Positions 27,670 through 36,961 are shown, counted from the first letter of the stretch. The stretch: DNA of 64,000 bases from Roseomonas elaeocarpi (GCF_042433915.1 NZ_JBHLUN010000002.1:1-64000); one strand, 5' to 3'. Made by a program: numbers and translations. The notes: generated by a model from the sequence alone, not told the origin.

Positions 27670-28161
27670 CTACGATGGCCCACCACGTGGCATCTTCGGT
27701 GGCCGCTCCATGACGCTCTCCTCCACGTTGAGGCGGTCCGCAGGGTCGAGTGCGAGGAGGAAGTCCGCGCACTCACGGGCCTCCCGCTCCAGTCCGCGGC
27801 GATTGAGCGTTCGCCCGTAGGCCGACACCGCGGCCATGAAGACGCGGGTTTCGGGGTCATCGAACCAGCGGACCGGCACCTCATCCGTGAGTTCCGGACC
27901 CCACAGCCGCTGGCCGATGCGGACGGCGTCGCGGAGCAGCGCCTCGGTCTCTGCCGGGGTCGGAGCGAGTTCCGCCAGGATCATGCGTCCGAGGATGCTG
28001 TCGGGATTGGTCTCGAGGAGGTGCCTTGCGAAGCGACCGCGGACCTCCGGGTCCCGGCGGTCGCTTCGCAAGGCAGCCCGCTGAACGGGGTCGAGGCCAC
28101 TCAGGGGGTTACGCTCGCCCCGGACGGCCACAGGGCTCAGGGGAGGATCGAGAGGTAGCAT
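27670..28161 (-). CDS. hypothetical protein, TPR-like C terminus
   Basis: The 163-aa protein starts MLPLDPPLSPVAV with AAGGAG seven bases before the ATG. Its C-terminal half (AYGRTLNRRGLEREARECAD, then FLLALDPADR) has tetratricopeptide-like spacing. A perfect 19-bp inverted repeat lies inside the coding sequence at 28022-28075. The function is unknown. It is the first gene after gyrB, on the opposite strand. Confidence 0.65.
   Translation of the reverse strand: MLPLDPPLSPVAVRGERNPLSGLDPVQRAALRSDRRDPEVRGRFARHLLETNPDSILGRMILAELAPTPAETEALLRDAVRIGQRLWGPELTDEVPVRWFDDPETRVFMAAVSAYGRTLNRRGLEREARECADFLLALDPADRLNVEESVMERPPKMPRGGPS
28022..28075. repeat. perfect 19-bp inverted repeat within a coding sequence
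   Basis: The arm at 28022-28040 (TGCCTTGCGAAGCGACCGC) is the exact reverse complement of 28057-28075, separated by 16 bp. It encodes the ALRSDRRDPEVRGRFARH segment of the enclosing gene on the minus strand. A 19-bp perfect stem in coding DNA is unusual. Confidence 0.85.
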
Positions 28162-28355
28162 CGCAGGCTCCTTGGGATGTCGTCCCAAGATGTCACCGAT
28201 CCACGCAAGCGAGGTTGGATCGAAGACGGCGTCCGCCTGCGAGCAGGGCCGACCGCACATGGATGGGAGGGCCGACACTCTCCGGAGCCACCTGTGACAG
28301 GCTTCGGTTCGCTCTACCGCACGCAGGTTGATCGCTGGGCTTACTCGTTGCCTCC

Positions 28356-28577
28356 TCAGCGCCCTCCCATCTCCAGCCAGGAGAGCAGCGTGTGCAGGGA
28401 CTGAGTGACCTGGATCATGCGCCCGCCGGGCAGAAGAAGGACGGCTCCGGCATCAGTCTCGCAGGCGGCGATCACCGCTGTGGCAGACACGGCATGCAAG
28501 GTGCCTTCGACGTCGTGCATGAGCACGAAGCGTCCGATCCGCTGGCCTTCCTCGAAGACGGCGACATGATCTCCCAT
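28356..28577 (-). CDS. small hypothetical protein
   Basis: The 73-aa product, MGDHVAVFEEGQRIGRFVLM, continues with an alternating hydrophobic beta-like pattern (SATAVIAACETDAGAVLLLP) and ends with VTQSLHTLLSWLEMGGR. No domain was recognised. The amino-acid composition and good codon pattern support a real gene; the function is unknown. Confidence 0.5.
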   Translation of the reverse strand: MGDHVAVFEEGQRIGRFVLMHDVEGTLHAVSATAVIAACETDAGAVLLLPGGRMIQVTQSLHTLLSWLEMGGR

Positions 28578-28967
28578 ACCGCACGCATAGAGACTTGCAC
28601 CTAGTCCGGTCCAATCATGCTTTTGCCGACAATATAGCAGTCTCGAACCTACCTACACGGCACTGCCAGGTGACCTGCGGCATGTATCCGGCTGACATGG
28701 CGGCCGCGCGGAGTCCCGAAGCATTCACCTGGAGAGCAAGCCGGACGAGACGTGCTGGTTTGATGGCGGCAACTGGTGGCTCTCAACTGCCGCCAACTAG
28801 GTGCGCTTTGGGTCACCTGCCGCGTTAGCCCTTTTTGGCCATGGCTAGTGCCGGGTGCAATGGTACGCGGAAGTCCGCCAACTGGACCGGCGCGGCGGAC
28901 TTCCCAGCCGGGCACGGACGCTCAACAAAGCACATCCGTGACACGACACACGCCACCTGCGCCCTCG
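28578..28967. other. gene-free interval
   Basis: In these 390 bp between the 73-aa gene and yitT-like stop, no convincing gene, repeat or RNA was seen. The GC content appears lower than in the backbone. Confidence 0.4.
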
Positions 28968-29600
28968 TTAAGCGGTGCCCAGGTAACGACCCGGTCTGTG
29001 GTTGAGTGCGATGATGACGTTGAGAACCGCCACACCGACCATGGAAAGTGCCACCTGCCCAACCGGAAGGATGAAGCACGCTCCCAGCAGGATGGCCGCG
29101 TCGATACTCAAGAGGACGTACCCGGCTCGAAAGCCATGGCGATCCTGAAGATGCATTGCCAGAATGTTGGTGCCGCCCAGCCCCGTCTGATGCCGAAACA
29201 GCACGAGCAAGCCGACGCCCATGAGCACGCCACCGGTCACTGCTGCGTAGACGCGATCAAGATGGTCGAAGTGAACGACGCGTGCGGTCATCCATGTGAA
29301 GCCCCACAGAAGCGCAAGGGCGACCAAGGTTCGGGCCAAGCGGCTCCAACCCATGTGACGCCAGGCGAAGACACAGAAGGGCAGATTGATTGCCGCAAAA
29401 ACGGGGCCGAAGCTTAGGCCAGTAGCGTACTGGATCAGCAGCGCCAGACCAGCCATGCTCCCCGTGACAAGCTTCGCTTGATTATAAAATGCCAGGCCGA
29501 GCGCCACCAACAGCGTGCCAAGCAGGATAGCAAGCGAGTCCTCGTAGGGGCGATGGCGGATGGGATTGCTGGGCTGCGGCAAGTCAGGCTCCTGGTCCAT
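28968..29600 (-). CDS. YitT-family membrane protein
   Basis: The 210-aa integral membrane protein has five to six hydrophobic segments. The N-terminal YEDSLAILLGTLLVALGLAF, then NQAKLVTGSMAGLALLIQYA and the central GLGGTNILAMHLQDRHGFRA, are the DUF161/YitT hallmarks. The exact role is unknown; transport has been proposed for the family. It is a lone gene. Confidence 0.82.
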   Translation of the reverse strand: MDQEPDLPQPSNPIRHRPYEDSLAILLGTLLVALGLAFYNQAKLVTGSMAGLALLIQYATGLSFGPVFAAINLPFCVFAWRHMGWSRLARTLVALALLWGFTWMTARVVHFDHLDRVYAAVTGGVLMGVGLLVLFRHQTGLGGTNILAMHLQDRHGFRAGYVLLSIDAAILLGACFILPVGQVALSMVGVAVLNVIIALNHRPGRYLGTA

Positions 29601-30226
29601 GAAGGATCACCACGGTTCGGGGAGCGCCATGCGTAAGTCGTGCCAAGGGGAGGCTGGCATCTCGGAGGCAGTGGCTGCGGTGCTCTTTGAGAGCGGTGAA
29701 CGAGGCCTGCTTGGCCAGCGAAGCCGACGCCAATGGGCAGGAAAACTTCGGTTAACCGCGAGACACTGGGCGGTCAAACCAAGTGCGGCGATCGCACCCT
29801 GCAAGGTGAGTTTTGGAGGATGACCCCGCCTCTTTGGTAAACCCACTCAGATAGCTACTGGCCTCTGGCAAGCAGAGAAATGCTCCTGCGTAGCTCCATT
29901 CACCTCGAGCCGACGCGCGAACAAGTGGGCATAGACTTGCGAACAAACGCACCTGACCCACGTCTAGCCGCCGATCAGACAGGCAGGAACAGCCGTCCGC
30001 TTTCAACATTGAACATGTCGCTAGCTGAACCAAACGTCCGACCAAGGGGAGCGAACCTTGCCAGCCTTCCGCTCGCGATGGGCGGCGTAGCAGGAGGCGT
30101 TGGTTTCCAGCATCCTTCCGTCGTATCACTTCGCTGGAACGGCCGGTTGCTCACCTCGCTGCCAGTTGTCGAACGCTTCTACGTTCATAACCGCAGCCCA
30201 CTGCTCCGCATCCGACTGCCGGGAAC
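29601..30226. other. gene-free interval
   Basis: This 626-bp segment lies upstream of the yitT-like gene and downstream of the AAA/M41 gene. Short frames in it (for example 29752-30129 minus) give Ser/Arg-rich, non-protein-like translations. The yitT-like promoter must lie in its first part; nothing else could be identified. Confidence 0.4.
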
Positions 30227-32101
30227 TCAGGGGCGCTCAGGCGGTGCCGCTGCCTGCACGATGGCCTCGACTTCGACGCCGGTCAGCACCTCCCGCTCAA
30301 GCAGCGCCACCGCGACCGCCTCCAGCGCCGCCCGATGCTCACGCAGCAGGCTGGCAACCTCCCCGTAGGCGGCGTTGAGGCGTGCCTCGACGCTATGCGC
30401 CACCGCAGGCCGCGTCAGGAGCAACGTCGCCAGATCCCGGTCATCCCAGAAGCCCAGCCAGAGCAGCGGCCGCTGCGATAGGCCCATTGCCGTCTCGGCA
30501 TTGGCCGCCAGGCGGGTGGCTCTGGCCAGGTCACTGTGGATGCCCCCACCGGCGCCGCCGGAAGCCTGCCCGAACACCCCCTCCTCGGCGGCCCGCCCGG
30601 CGAGTAACCGCCGCAGGTGCAGGCTCAGCCAGGTTTCCGTCAGCGCGTTGACTGGCATGTCGTAGACGGTGTGGCCGCCACTTTGGCCGTCCTCGCGGAT
30701 GGAGACGTACCGCAAGGTCCCGGGCTGCTCGAGCACCTGCACCAGCGCGTGCCCGGCCTCATGGACCGCCGGGATGCGGCGCTCGCCAGCGGGACGCACA
30801 TCCACCTCACCCCGGATCTCCGCTAGCAGGTCAGCCAGCATCACGGGGCGGCCATTGCTCCGCGCCCTTCGCCGGGCACCGCGGACCCACTTCTCGCAAT
30901 CCGCTCCGGTGCCACCCTGGGCGAGCACGGCGGCCTGCGACAAGTCAGCCTCGGCCAAGTTTGCTCCCAGGTGCACCCTGAGGATGGCGGCCAGCGCCTG
31001 CTGGTCCGGCAGCGGGATGGTGATGGTGCGATCCAGGCGGCCTGCCCGCAGGATGGCCGGGTCGATCATCTGCGGGTGGTTGGTGGCGCCCACGACGACC
31101 ACGCCCTCGCCGCTCTCCAGCCCATCCAGGTGTTCCAGCAGTCCGCCGATGACGGCTGCCCACCAGTCACCATGCTGACCTGCCGTCTCACGCGTATGCA
31201 GGCTGTCGAGCTCATCGATGAACAGGATGCAGGGGGCAGCCTTGCGGGCTGCGTCGAACGAGGCCGCCATGGCGTGCAGCAGGTCGCCCAGGTGTCCTTC
31301 CTTGGAGGACTGCCAGCGCGAGTACGAGGCAGCGACCAGCGGCACACCGCAGGAGGCGGCCAGGGCCCTGGCGAAGCTCGTCTTGCCGGTGCCGGGCGGA
31401 CCAGCGAGCAGGCAGCCGCGGTCGACGTCGCGCCAGGCCAGGCGACCGGCGCCGTAGTCCCGCAGGTCGCGCGCCAGGTCACGTCCCCAGGCGACCGCCT
31501 CCTCCATCCCGGGCAGGCTGTCGAGGGACATACCCGGGTCGACCGCCGACCTCTTGCCCCGCGTGACGATACGGGCGGCGCGCTGGAGGAAGTCGTCCGC
31601 CGACTGCCCAGGGCGGCGCGCCAGCCGCAGGGTCACCGGGGAAATGGGTGCGCAAGTGTCCGCCGGAGGCAGCGATGTCGGCTGCTCATCCGTGACCCGC
31701 TGGGCCACCGCGCGCAGTCCTTCGGCATCCAAGGGCTCCACCGTCAGCCGTAGGTCGGCGGCGCGGAGCAGGTGTGGCGGCAGGTGGCGCTCAGGCGCCT
31801 GGGAGACGCCAACGAGGTTGTGCCCCTGCCACAAGCTGATCGGGATCTGCTCGTTCTCGTAGGCGGCCCCGTGGCGCTGGCTGGGGCCGGTGGCGTCGAA
31901 CACCAGCCACTCGCCCGGCCGCAACTCCAGGTCACCAGACCTGCTCTTGGACGCCCGTCTGCTCGGCACGCTCACCATGCTGCGCCAGGCACCGCTGACG
32001 GCCTCCACCCAATCCGCACCCGGAACCTCCAAGACCACGGCGCCCTGGATCGTGGTGGCATCGACTTGATGCGCAGCCAGGGTGCGGTGGAGCACAACCA
32101 C
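30227..32101 (-). CDS. soluble FtsH-like AAA+ ATPase with M41 peptidase domain
   Basis: The 624-aa protein has an unrecognised N-terminal region (~1-200), then a AAA+ module with Walker A AGPPGTGKTSFARAL, Walker B CILFIDELDS and an SRH-like ATNHPQMIDPAILRAGRLDR. It ends in a peptidase-M41-like domain with the zinc motif VHEAGHALVQVL (HEAGH). Unlike FtsH it has no obvious membrane segments, so it is probably a cytosolic AAA protease. The GTG start at 32101 is weak: the frame stays open to ~32188 and the gene 5' end abuts a gene remnant, so the N terminus is uncertain. Its 3' end is partly duplicated at 44.4 kb. Confidence 0.85.
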   Translation of the reverse strand: MVVLHRTLAAHQVDATTIQGAVVLEVPGADWVEAVSGAWRSMVSVPSRRASKSRSGDLELRPGEWLVFDATGPSQRHGAAYENEQIPISLWQGHNLVGVSQAPERHLPPHLLRAADLRLTVEPLDAEGLRAVAQRVTDEQPTSLPPADTCAPISPVTLRLARRPGQSADDFLQRAARIVTRGKRSAVDPGMSLDSLPGMEEAVAWGRDLARDLRDYGAGRLAWRDVDRGCLLAGPPGTGKTSFARALAASCGVPLVAASYSRWQSSKEGHLGDLLHAMAASFDAARKAAPCILFIDELDSLHTRETAGQHGDWWAAVIGGLLEHLDGLESGEGVVVVGATNHPQMIDPAILRAGRLDRTITIPLPDQQALAAILRVHLGANLAEADLSQAAVLAQGGTGADCEKWVRGARRRARSNGRPVMLADLLAEIRGEVDVRPAGERRIPAVHEAGHALVQVLEQPGTLRYVSIREDGQSGGHTVYDMPVNALTETWLSLHLRRLLAGRAAEEGVFGQASGGAGGGIHSDLARATRLAANAETAMGLSQRPLLWLGFWDDRDLATLLLTRPAVAHSVEARLNAAYGEVASLLREHRAALEAVAVALLEREVLTGVEVEAIVQAAAPPERP

Positions 32102-32104
32102 TGA

Positions 32105-32333
32105 AGCCCAAGCCCTCTGCTCCGCGGCGGTTGCCGGGCGCCTGAGGAAGGTTTGCCTCGGTAAGCGGCAGGTAGAGCCGAAGCCAGTTCAGGGCGACGA
32201 GACCCAACGGCAGGCGGACGTGCTCGTCGCCATGTTCCTCGACTAGGCCCGCTGAGCCATCAGCAGCCCGGCACAAGGCTCGAAGTAGGCCCAGCTTGTA
32301 GGTCGCGCTCTTGGCGTCTTGCAGAATCAGGTG
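32105..32333 (-). pseudogene. detached C-terminal domain of the upstream methyltransferase gene
   Basis: Directly after the TGA of the methyltransferase the same frame goes on, with protein-like sequence HLILQDAKSATYKLGLLRAL, then VRLPLGLVALNWLRLYLPLT and NRRGAEGLGFSG. From memory, homologous methyltransferases continue through exactly this point (PLLRHLIL-type), so CGA to TGA may have split the gene. The frame then runs into the start region of the AAA gene, where conservation ends, so the far 3' end is also lost. Confidence 0.6.
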
Positions 32334-32987
32334 TCACAGGAGCGGCAGGGCACCTGTTCCATCGTCCGGGAGACGGAGGACGACCGCGGTCCAGGAGATG
32401 TCGGGTCGACCCTGGAGGTCCGGGGAGGCTACGGCCCTGACCACCTCCATGCCGTGGGCCCTGGCCAAGGTCTCCACCTCGACGAGGCTGACGGGGTGCC
32501 CGCCACGGCCGTCATCGGGACCGTGGCGCAGCGTCATGACCAGCAGCCCGCCCGAGCGCAGCAGGGCCACCAGCTTGCAGAACGCTCTCGGCCTGTCCGC
32601 CGGGGCGACGTGCTGCCAGACGGCGCTGAGCGAGACGACATCCGCCGCGACACCGGCTCGGGACGCCGTAGCCAGGCTCGGCAGGCTGTCGGCGAGCCAA
32701 CGGATCCGGGGTGATGGATGGCGCTGTACGGCTTCGGTCCGCATGCCGGAGGACGGCTCGATGGCGATGACCTCGTAGCCAGCCTCGGCAAAGGCACCGG
32801 CATCCCGCCCGGTGCCCGCACCGACGTCGATGACCAGGGCTGGTGGGCGGGGCAGAAGGTCGGTCAGCCAATCCCGGCTGACCGTCGGCGGGACTGCCTC
32901 GTAGACGGCTGCCAGGCCGGAGGCATGCGAATCGTACCAGGAGACGATGGCGGGCTGCACGGTGCGATCATAGCAAGCGTGGGCCAC
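32334..32987 (-). CDS. class I SAM-dependent methyltransferase, probably truncated
   Basis: The 217-aa Rossmann methyltransferase has motif I VIDVGAGTGRDAGAFAEAG, EVIAIEPSSGMR and SAVWQHVAPADRPRAF. The substrate is unknown. The stop codon falls after PDDGTGALPLL, while conserved coding sequence continues in frame beyond it. So this is likely the enzyme half of a longer protein ended by a nonsense mutation. The GTG at 32987 is used; a GTG at 32960 is also possible. The NYN gene ends 4 bp upstream. Confidence 0.78.
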   Translation of the reverse strand: MAHACYDRTVQPAIVSWYDSHASGLAAVYEAVPPTVSRDWLTDLLPRPPALVIDVGAGTGRDAGAFAEAGYEVIAIEPSSGMRTEAVQRHPSPRIRWLADSLPSLATASRAGVAADVVSLSAVWQHVAPADRPRAFCKLVALLRSGGLLVMTLRHGPDDGRGGHPVSLVEVETLARAHGMEVVRAVASPDLQGRPDISWTAVVLRLPDDGTGALPLL

Positions 32988-32991
32988 TGGC

Positions 32992-33882
32992 TCACTGCGG
33001 CTTCTCCGGCGAACTGGTCACGCCGTTTGCCACGGCGCCCGGCTCAGAGGCCGCGCTCGCGTCCGATATTGCTGGTGAGGGCCGAGGCGCTATCACGCGC
33101 ACAGCTTGACCGGCTGCCATCAAACCGAACTCGAAGCACCCGGCCGATGTCAGAACCTCACCGAGCTTCTTGCTTCCGAGTGAGATGCCCGACTGGGCAA
33201 CGGCCACACCCAGGTCGGCCATCATTACCCAGCCGTCCGTATCGACCTTGCATTTCGCCATCGCCAAGGTGATCTCTCGTGCCTGCCTGGCATGCTCCAG
33301 TGTTTTGAAGGTGACGTGGGCCAGAGAAACCGCAGCAGGCGCAGTCACGACTGGGGCTGTTCGCGTCCTGAGGTCAGCCGGAAGAGGCGCCAGAAGCGCA
33401 AGAGTCGCTGCGTCTGCCAGTTTGCATCCATAGGTTCCGGAGCCGCAGGGAATGACGGCGTAAACCGCCACTCCGGCGTCGCGCAGTTGCTTCGCCACCA
33501 GGGCGAGCCCGTCGTCCCCACTGACGATCGCCACCTCCTTAATGGTCCCGCGCGCCGCCAATTCGCCTGCATGGAAGGCCAGCATGAAGTCAGCGGAGTT
33601 CTTGGCGCGGTAGGCAAAGCCACCATCGGTGAGGTGAACCTCCTCGTGTTGCGACCATCCCACGTCGTCGCCGCAGAAGAAGGCTTGGGGTCGCATCGGG
33701 CGCCCTTGGGTGACGAGCGCCAGAATCTCCTGAACACGTGGCCAAAGGCAGGCTGGCACATTCTCAGCGTCAATGAGAACCAGCAGTGGCTCGGCTTGGG
33801 CCCGCCGGGAGCGTACCCTCGTGCCCTGAGCAGCTTTTCCTGGCAGCCGCGCTTTTGTCGGAGAATGGGCACCGTCGGGCAT
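32992..33882 (-). CDS. NYN-domain (PIN-like) nuclease with C-terminal LOTUS/OST-HTH domain
   Basis: The 296-aa protein starts MPDGAHSPTK. The NYN domain has LLVLIDAENVPACLW (first acidic residue), NSADFMLAFHAGEL and VAIVSGDDGLALVAKQLRDA (acidic cluster), the metal-binding residues of LabA/DUF88-type RNases. A C-terminal winged-helix segment (KCKVDTDGWVMMADLGVAVA, then KKLGEVLTSAGCFEF) matches an OST-HTH/LOTUS RNA-binding domain. It is predicted to act on RNA in the cytosol. The frame is open 114 codons upstream but that part is not protein-like. Confidence 0.78.
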   Translation of the reverse strand: MPDGAHSPTKARLPGKAAQGTRVRSRRAQAEPLLVLIDAENVPACLWPRVQEILALVTQGRPMRPQAFFCGDDVGWSQHEEVHLTDGGFAYRAKNSADFMLAFHAGELAARGTIKEVAIVSGDDGLALVAKQLRDAGVAVYAVIPCGSGTYGCKLADAATLALLAPLPADLRTRTAPVVTAPAAVSLAHVTFKTLEHARQAREITLAMAKCKVDTDGWVMMADLGVAVAQSGISLGSKKLGEVLTSAGCFEFGLMAAGQAVRVIAPRPSPAISDASAASEPGAVANGVTSSPEKPQ

Positions 33883-34220
33883 GAAAGGATCCTGGATGCG
33901 TCGCACGCAACCCGACACTATTCTAAGCTCGTTGCGAAGTACCGAATGCGCTTTGCCCGAAACCAATCGTCGTCGAGGTGGCCGCGAGGTCTTCCGGCCC
34001 AGTTCTACCTCAGTGCCCCACGCCAGATGAAGCTGGCTCAGGGTCCCCGCAGCGAAATCCGCGCGCTCGCAGGAAGTACCGCAGTCAAGATGGCGAGGCG
34101 AGAGCCAGAACGCAGGCTCTGCTCTTCTGCTACCTGGGCCATAACTTGCTCTTTTCCTCACCTTGACCTGCAGAAGGATGCCTTGCCGCAAGACCGATAG
34201 AGGCACATGCCTGCACGGGA

Positions 34221-34760
34221 TCAAAGGCTATCTGAGCCGCCTTCTCGGAGGCCGGGGCCGCTGGTGGGGATTTCTGCTGCCGAAACTGAACACGCCTGAA
34301 GGTCACGCCTCATGAGCACGACGGGCGTGCCTTTGTGCTGAATGACCTCCACCGCCTTCCAGCCCGCCCGCGCGTAGATGCGCTCCGCTGTGTTCGTGTA
34401 GAGCCAGAGCGTCGAGATACCCATGGCAGCCGCTGCCTGCTCGACCGCAGCAACCAGCAGTCCTGCGTAACCCTGCCCCCGTGCGTCCGGCGCCACGTAG
34501 ACACCGGCCAACCAGGGTGTCAGGTCCGGTCGCTCGTCCAGATCATGTGCGGTGAGGCTGGCGGTGCCCACAGGTGCTCCATCCACGAGGAGCACGAGGG
34601 TTCGCGGCATCGGCTGCGCCCGGTCGGCGGTTTGCTGAGCCCTGGCAAGGACGGCGTCGAAGCTCTCGCCGCTGTCCTCGTAGAAGGCATCATAGCGCCA
34701 GCGCGCGGTCACGCTGACGAACTCCGGGCGCTCTGCGGTGGAGACGATGGTGACGCTCAT
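34221..34760 (-). CDS. GNAT-family N-acetyltransferase
   Basis: The 179-aa protein has the GNAT acetyl-CoA site in WLAGVYVAPDARGQGYAGLL (R-G-Q-G-Y-A), and the C-terminal LWLYTNTAERIYARAGWKAV. The substrate is unknown. The start MSVTIVSTAERPEF at 34760 was preferred over 34817. Confidence 0.82.
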   Translation of the reverse strand: MSVTIVSTAERPEFVSVTARWRYDAFYEDSGESFDAVLARAQQTADRAQPMPRTLVLLVDGAPVGTASLTAHDLDERPDLTPWLAGVYVAPDARGQGYAGLLVAAVEQAAAAMGISTLWLYTNTAERIYARAGWKAVEVIQHKGTPVVLMRRDLQACSVSAAEIPTSGPGLREGGSDSL

Positions 34761-35150
34761 CGGGCCTTCGGCAGCAAGTGTCGCTAAAGCTTGGAACGCT
34801 GGGCTGGCGCGGGTCAACGTCGAGTGCAGTGGAGTTCGGCCTCAGCCCCACCGCTTTGCCATTCAAATCCGGTCCTGCCCGGGAGGGTGTCACGACGGCG
34901 GCCAATCTCGGCGTGACCCGTCTTCTCGCGGGAGCCGACGGCCTGGAACATTGAGGTGGTGCGTTGCGCACCGATGGCGCCGTGGGCAGCCGGGACTACG
35001 ATGATGTTTCAAGATCGGTCTGCGGAACTACTCGGGGAAAGCAGTGACCCGGTCCATCAACCTACTGGCCGCCTCTGATCGAGCAGCAGTTGGCCTGACG
35101 TCCCATCGACACGAAGGGTTTTGGACCTACAGCCGAAAGTTTGGGCTGGC
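34761..35150. other. gene-free interval
   Basis: The 390-bp interval holds no gene that could be supported. Frames on both strands are short and Ser/Arg-rich. Confidence 0.4.
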
Positions 35151-35471
35151 TCAACTTCTGCTGAATGGCATTGCATGGCGTGAAGTAGCCATTGGCGACG
35201 GGTGCAACACCGGTATCGCGATCAGCAGCGCGAGCACCACGAAGCCGAACACCGCAAGCGGGATCACGAGAAACCTGAGCACGGCAGGAACAGTGCCGCG
35301 GAGCGTCCTGACCAATGCAATGTGTCCAACGATGAAGGCGCCCAGGAAGTAGACCGTGCCGAGAAGATAACAAAGGAGCGGTAAGGCCTCACAAAGGACA
35401 CCTGCCGCTCCCCAGGCGAGGTCGCGCAGAAGCTCGCGGCCTGGAGAGGGAGCTTTCTTCTCCTCGGACAT
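35151..35471 (-). CDS. small membrane protein of unknown function
   Basis: The 106-aa product starts MSEEKKAPSPGRELL and has two clear hydrophobic helices (CEALPLLCYLLGTVYFLGAF and FLVIPLAVFGFVVLALLIAI). The loop contains VRTLRG. No family was recognised. The last ~20 residues (PSPMATSRHAMPFSRS) are low-complexity, so the stop may be secondary. Confidence 0.55.
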   Translation of the reverse strand: MSEEKKAPSPGRELLRDLAWGAAGVLCEALPLLCYLLGTVYFLGAFIVGHIALVRTLRGTVPAVLRFLVIPLAVFGFVVLALLIAIPVLHPSPMATSRHAMPFSRS

Positions 35472-35705
35472 CGGAAGGCGCGAGCATCCTCCTGTGGAGC
35501 TTCCGTATGTGCTCGGATCCGTCAACGATGCGGTAACGGGGCTCATCCAGTGATGGAACGGGCTCCTCCCAAATCCCGGCTATCCGGATTGCTACCGGGA
35601 AGGTCCGCTTTGGGTCGGGGGCGGCGCGAGCCTCCTGACCGGAGTAAGCACCGGGCGGTGTGGAAACCGAACCAAAGTTTTGGAACCCGATGATGGGTTG
35701 ACGTG

Positions 35706-36242
35706 ATGCCATACGCCATTTCCTTGCTATTCGATGATACTGCTGCGGCCCATGTGCGGAGGATGTGGTGTGCACTGGCTGAACAGGTTGGTTCAGATGA
35801 CGCAATCCGCCTCGGCTACCCGCCACATATGACCCTTGCTGTCCTGCCGGACACGGCGCCTATCGCTGACGTTGAGGAGGCAGCTTTCCGTGTGACAGGA
35901 AAGTGGACGACTCTCTCCGTCGTCCTGGCTGGACTAGGTGTATTCCCTCGAACGCGACCGGTTATCTGGGCAGCGCCGGTCGTAACGTCGGAACTGCTGG
36001 CCAGGCATGCCGACCTTCATGCGGCACTCATGCCGTTCGGGGTTCACCCGCACTACAGGCCAGGCTCTTGGGTTCCGCACGTCACCCTCAGTCAGGAAGG
36101 AGCCGTATCGGCTGACCGCGCCATTGAGGCCGCTGGTTCGGCGTGGAGCGGTCCAGTTAGTGCTGAGTGCAGGCAGGTGGAACTTGTGCGGTTCCGCCCG
36201 GTGGACGTTCTGCGAAGCCAAGCTCTCCTTGAGGTGCAGTGA
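35706..36242 (+). CDS. 2'-5' RNA ligase/2H phosphoesterase family protein
   Basis: The 178-aa protein has the two His-x-Thr/Ser motifs of 2H phosphoesterases (YPPHMTLAVLP and WVPHVTLSQEG), placed about 90 residues apart. Members act on 2',3'-cyclic or 2'-5' linkages of RNA. The ATG at 35706 overlaps a GTG at 35703. It is an orphan gene. Confidence 0.82.
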   Translation: MPYAISLLFDDTAAAHVRRMWCALAEQVGSDDAIRLGYPPHMTLAVLPDTAPIADVEEAAFRVTGKWTTLSVVLAGLGVFPRTRPVIWAAPVVTSELLARHADLHAALMPFGVHPHYRPGSWVPHVTLSQEGAVSADRAIEAAGSAWSGPVSAECRQVELVRFRPVDVLRSQALLEVQ

Positions 36243-36373
36243 AGGAGCGATGGGTTAGGTGCTGCGATAGCCTGCTTGGCCCGGGGTTACCGCGGGACCG
36301 GGCGGCAAGCTGCCCTTCGCTGTCTCAAGCTGATCGAAACAACAGCTTGTTCTCCGTGGGGTGATCAGCAGGC

Positions 36374-36961
36374 CTAGGCCAACCACTCGCGCCAGGGCTG
36401 CCAGTGAAGGATAGCGTCATAGATCAACGCGTAGCCGCCCCGGTTAGGGTGAACGCCATCACCCCGCTGCGCCTCATCACGCCAGACGTCCACGCCCGTC
36501 AGTCGAGGGAAGATCGGTAGGAAGGGTACGGATAGCTCATGGCAGATCGGTCCCAGGCGGTCGGATAATCGCTTCACCCTCTCGTCTAACGATGCTTCGC
36601 CCGTCCAGGGCGGGCCGATCATCAGGGTCGGCCGCGTTGCGCGGGCTCGTGCCAGGATCGCCCGCGTGTTTGCCAGTGCTTCTTCCTCGGGAACCCGGGG
36701 ATGGCCCTCTTCCAGCACACAGTCGTTCACTCCGAAGGAGAAGACCAAGCGGCCGTCGTGCTCGGGTGGGCATCGTGCTGCGGCTTCACCTTCCCAGCGA
36801 GCGGCTACATCGCCGGAAGTGTTCCGCCGGATGCCGAGATTGTACATCGTGACGTCGTGACCACGCGACCGTGCCTCGGCGCAGAGACGGCCCGGCCAAC
36901 CAAGGCAGTCATCATCGCCCGTGCCGTTCACAAAGCTATCGCCGAAGAAGCAGATCCTCAT
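36374..36961 (-). CDS. SGNH/GDSL-family hydrolase
   Basis: The 195-aa protein shows block I ICFFGDSFVNGTG (nucleophile Ser), block III FSFGVNDCVLE and block V RGDGVHPNRGGYAL (catalytic Asp/His). There is no signal peptide, so it is a cytosolic esterase or lipase of unknown substrate. Confidence 0.85.
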   Translation of the reverse strand: MRICFFGDSFVNGTGDDDCLGWPGRLCAEARSRGHDVTMYNLGIRRNTSGDVAARWEGEAAARCPPEHDGRLVFSFGVNDCVLEEGHPRVPEEEALANTRAILARARATRPTLMIGPPWTGEASLDERVKRLSDRLGPICHELSVPFLPIFPRLTGVDVWRDEAQRGDGVHPNRGGYALIYDAILHWQPWREWLA

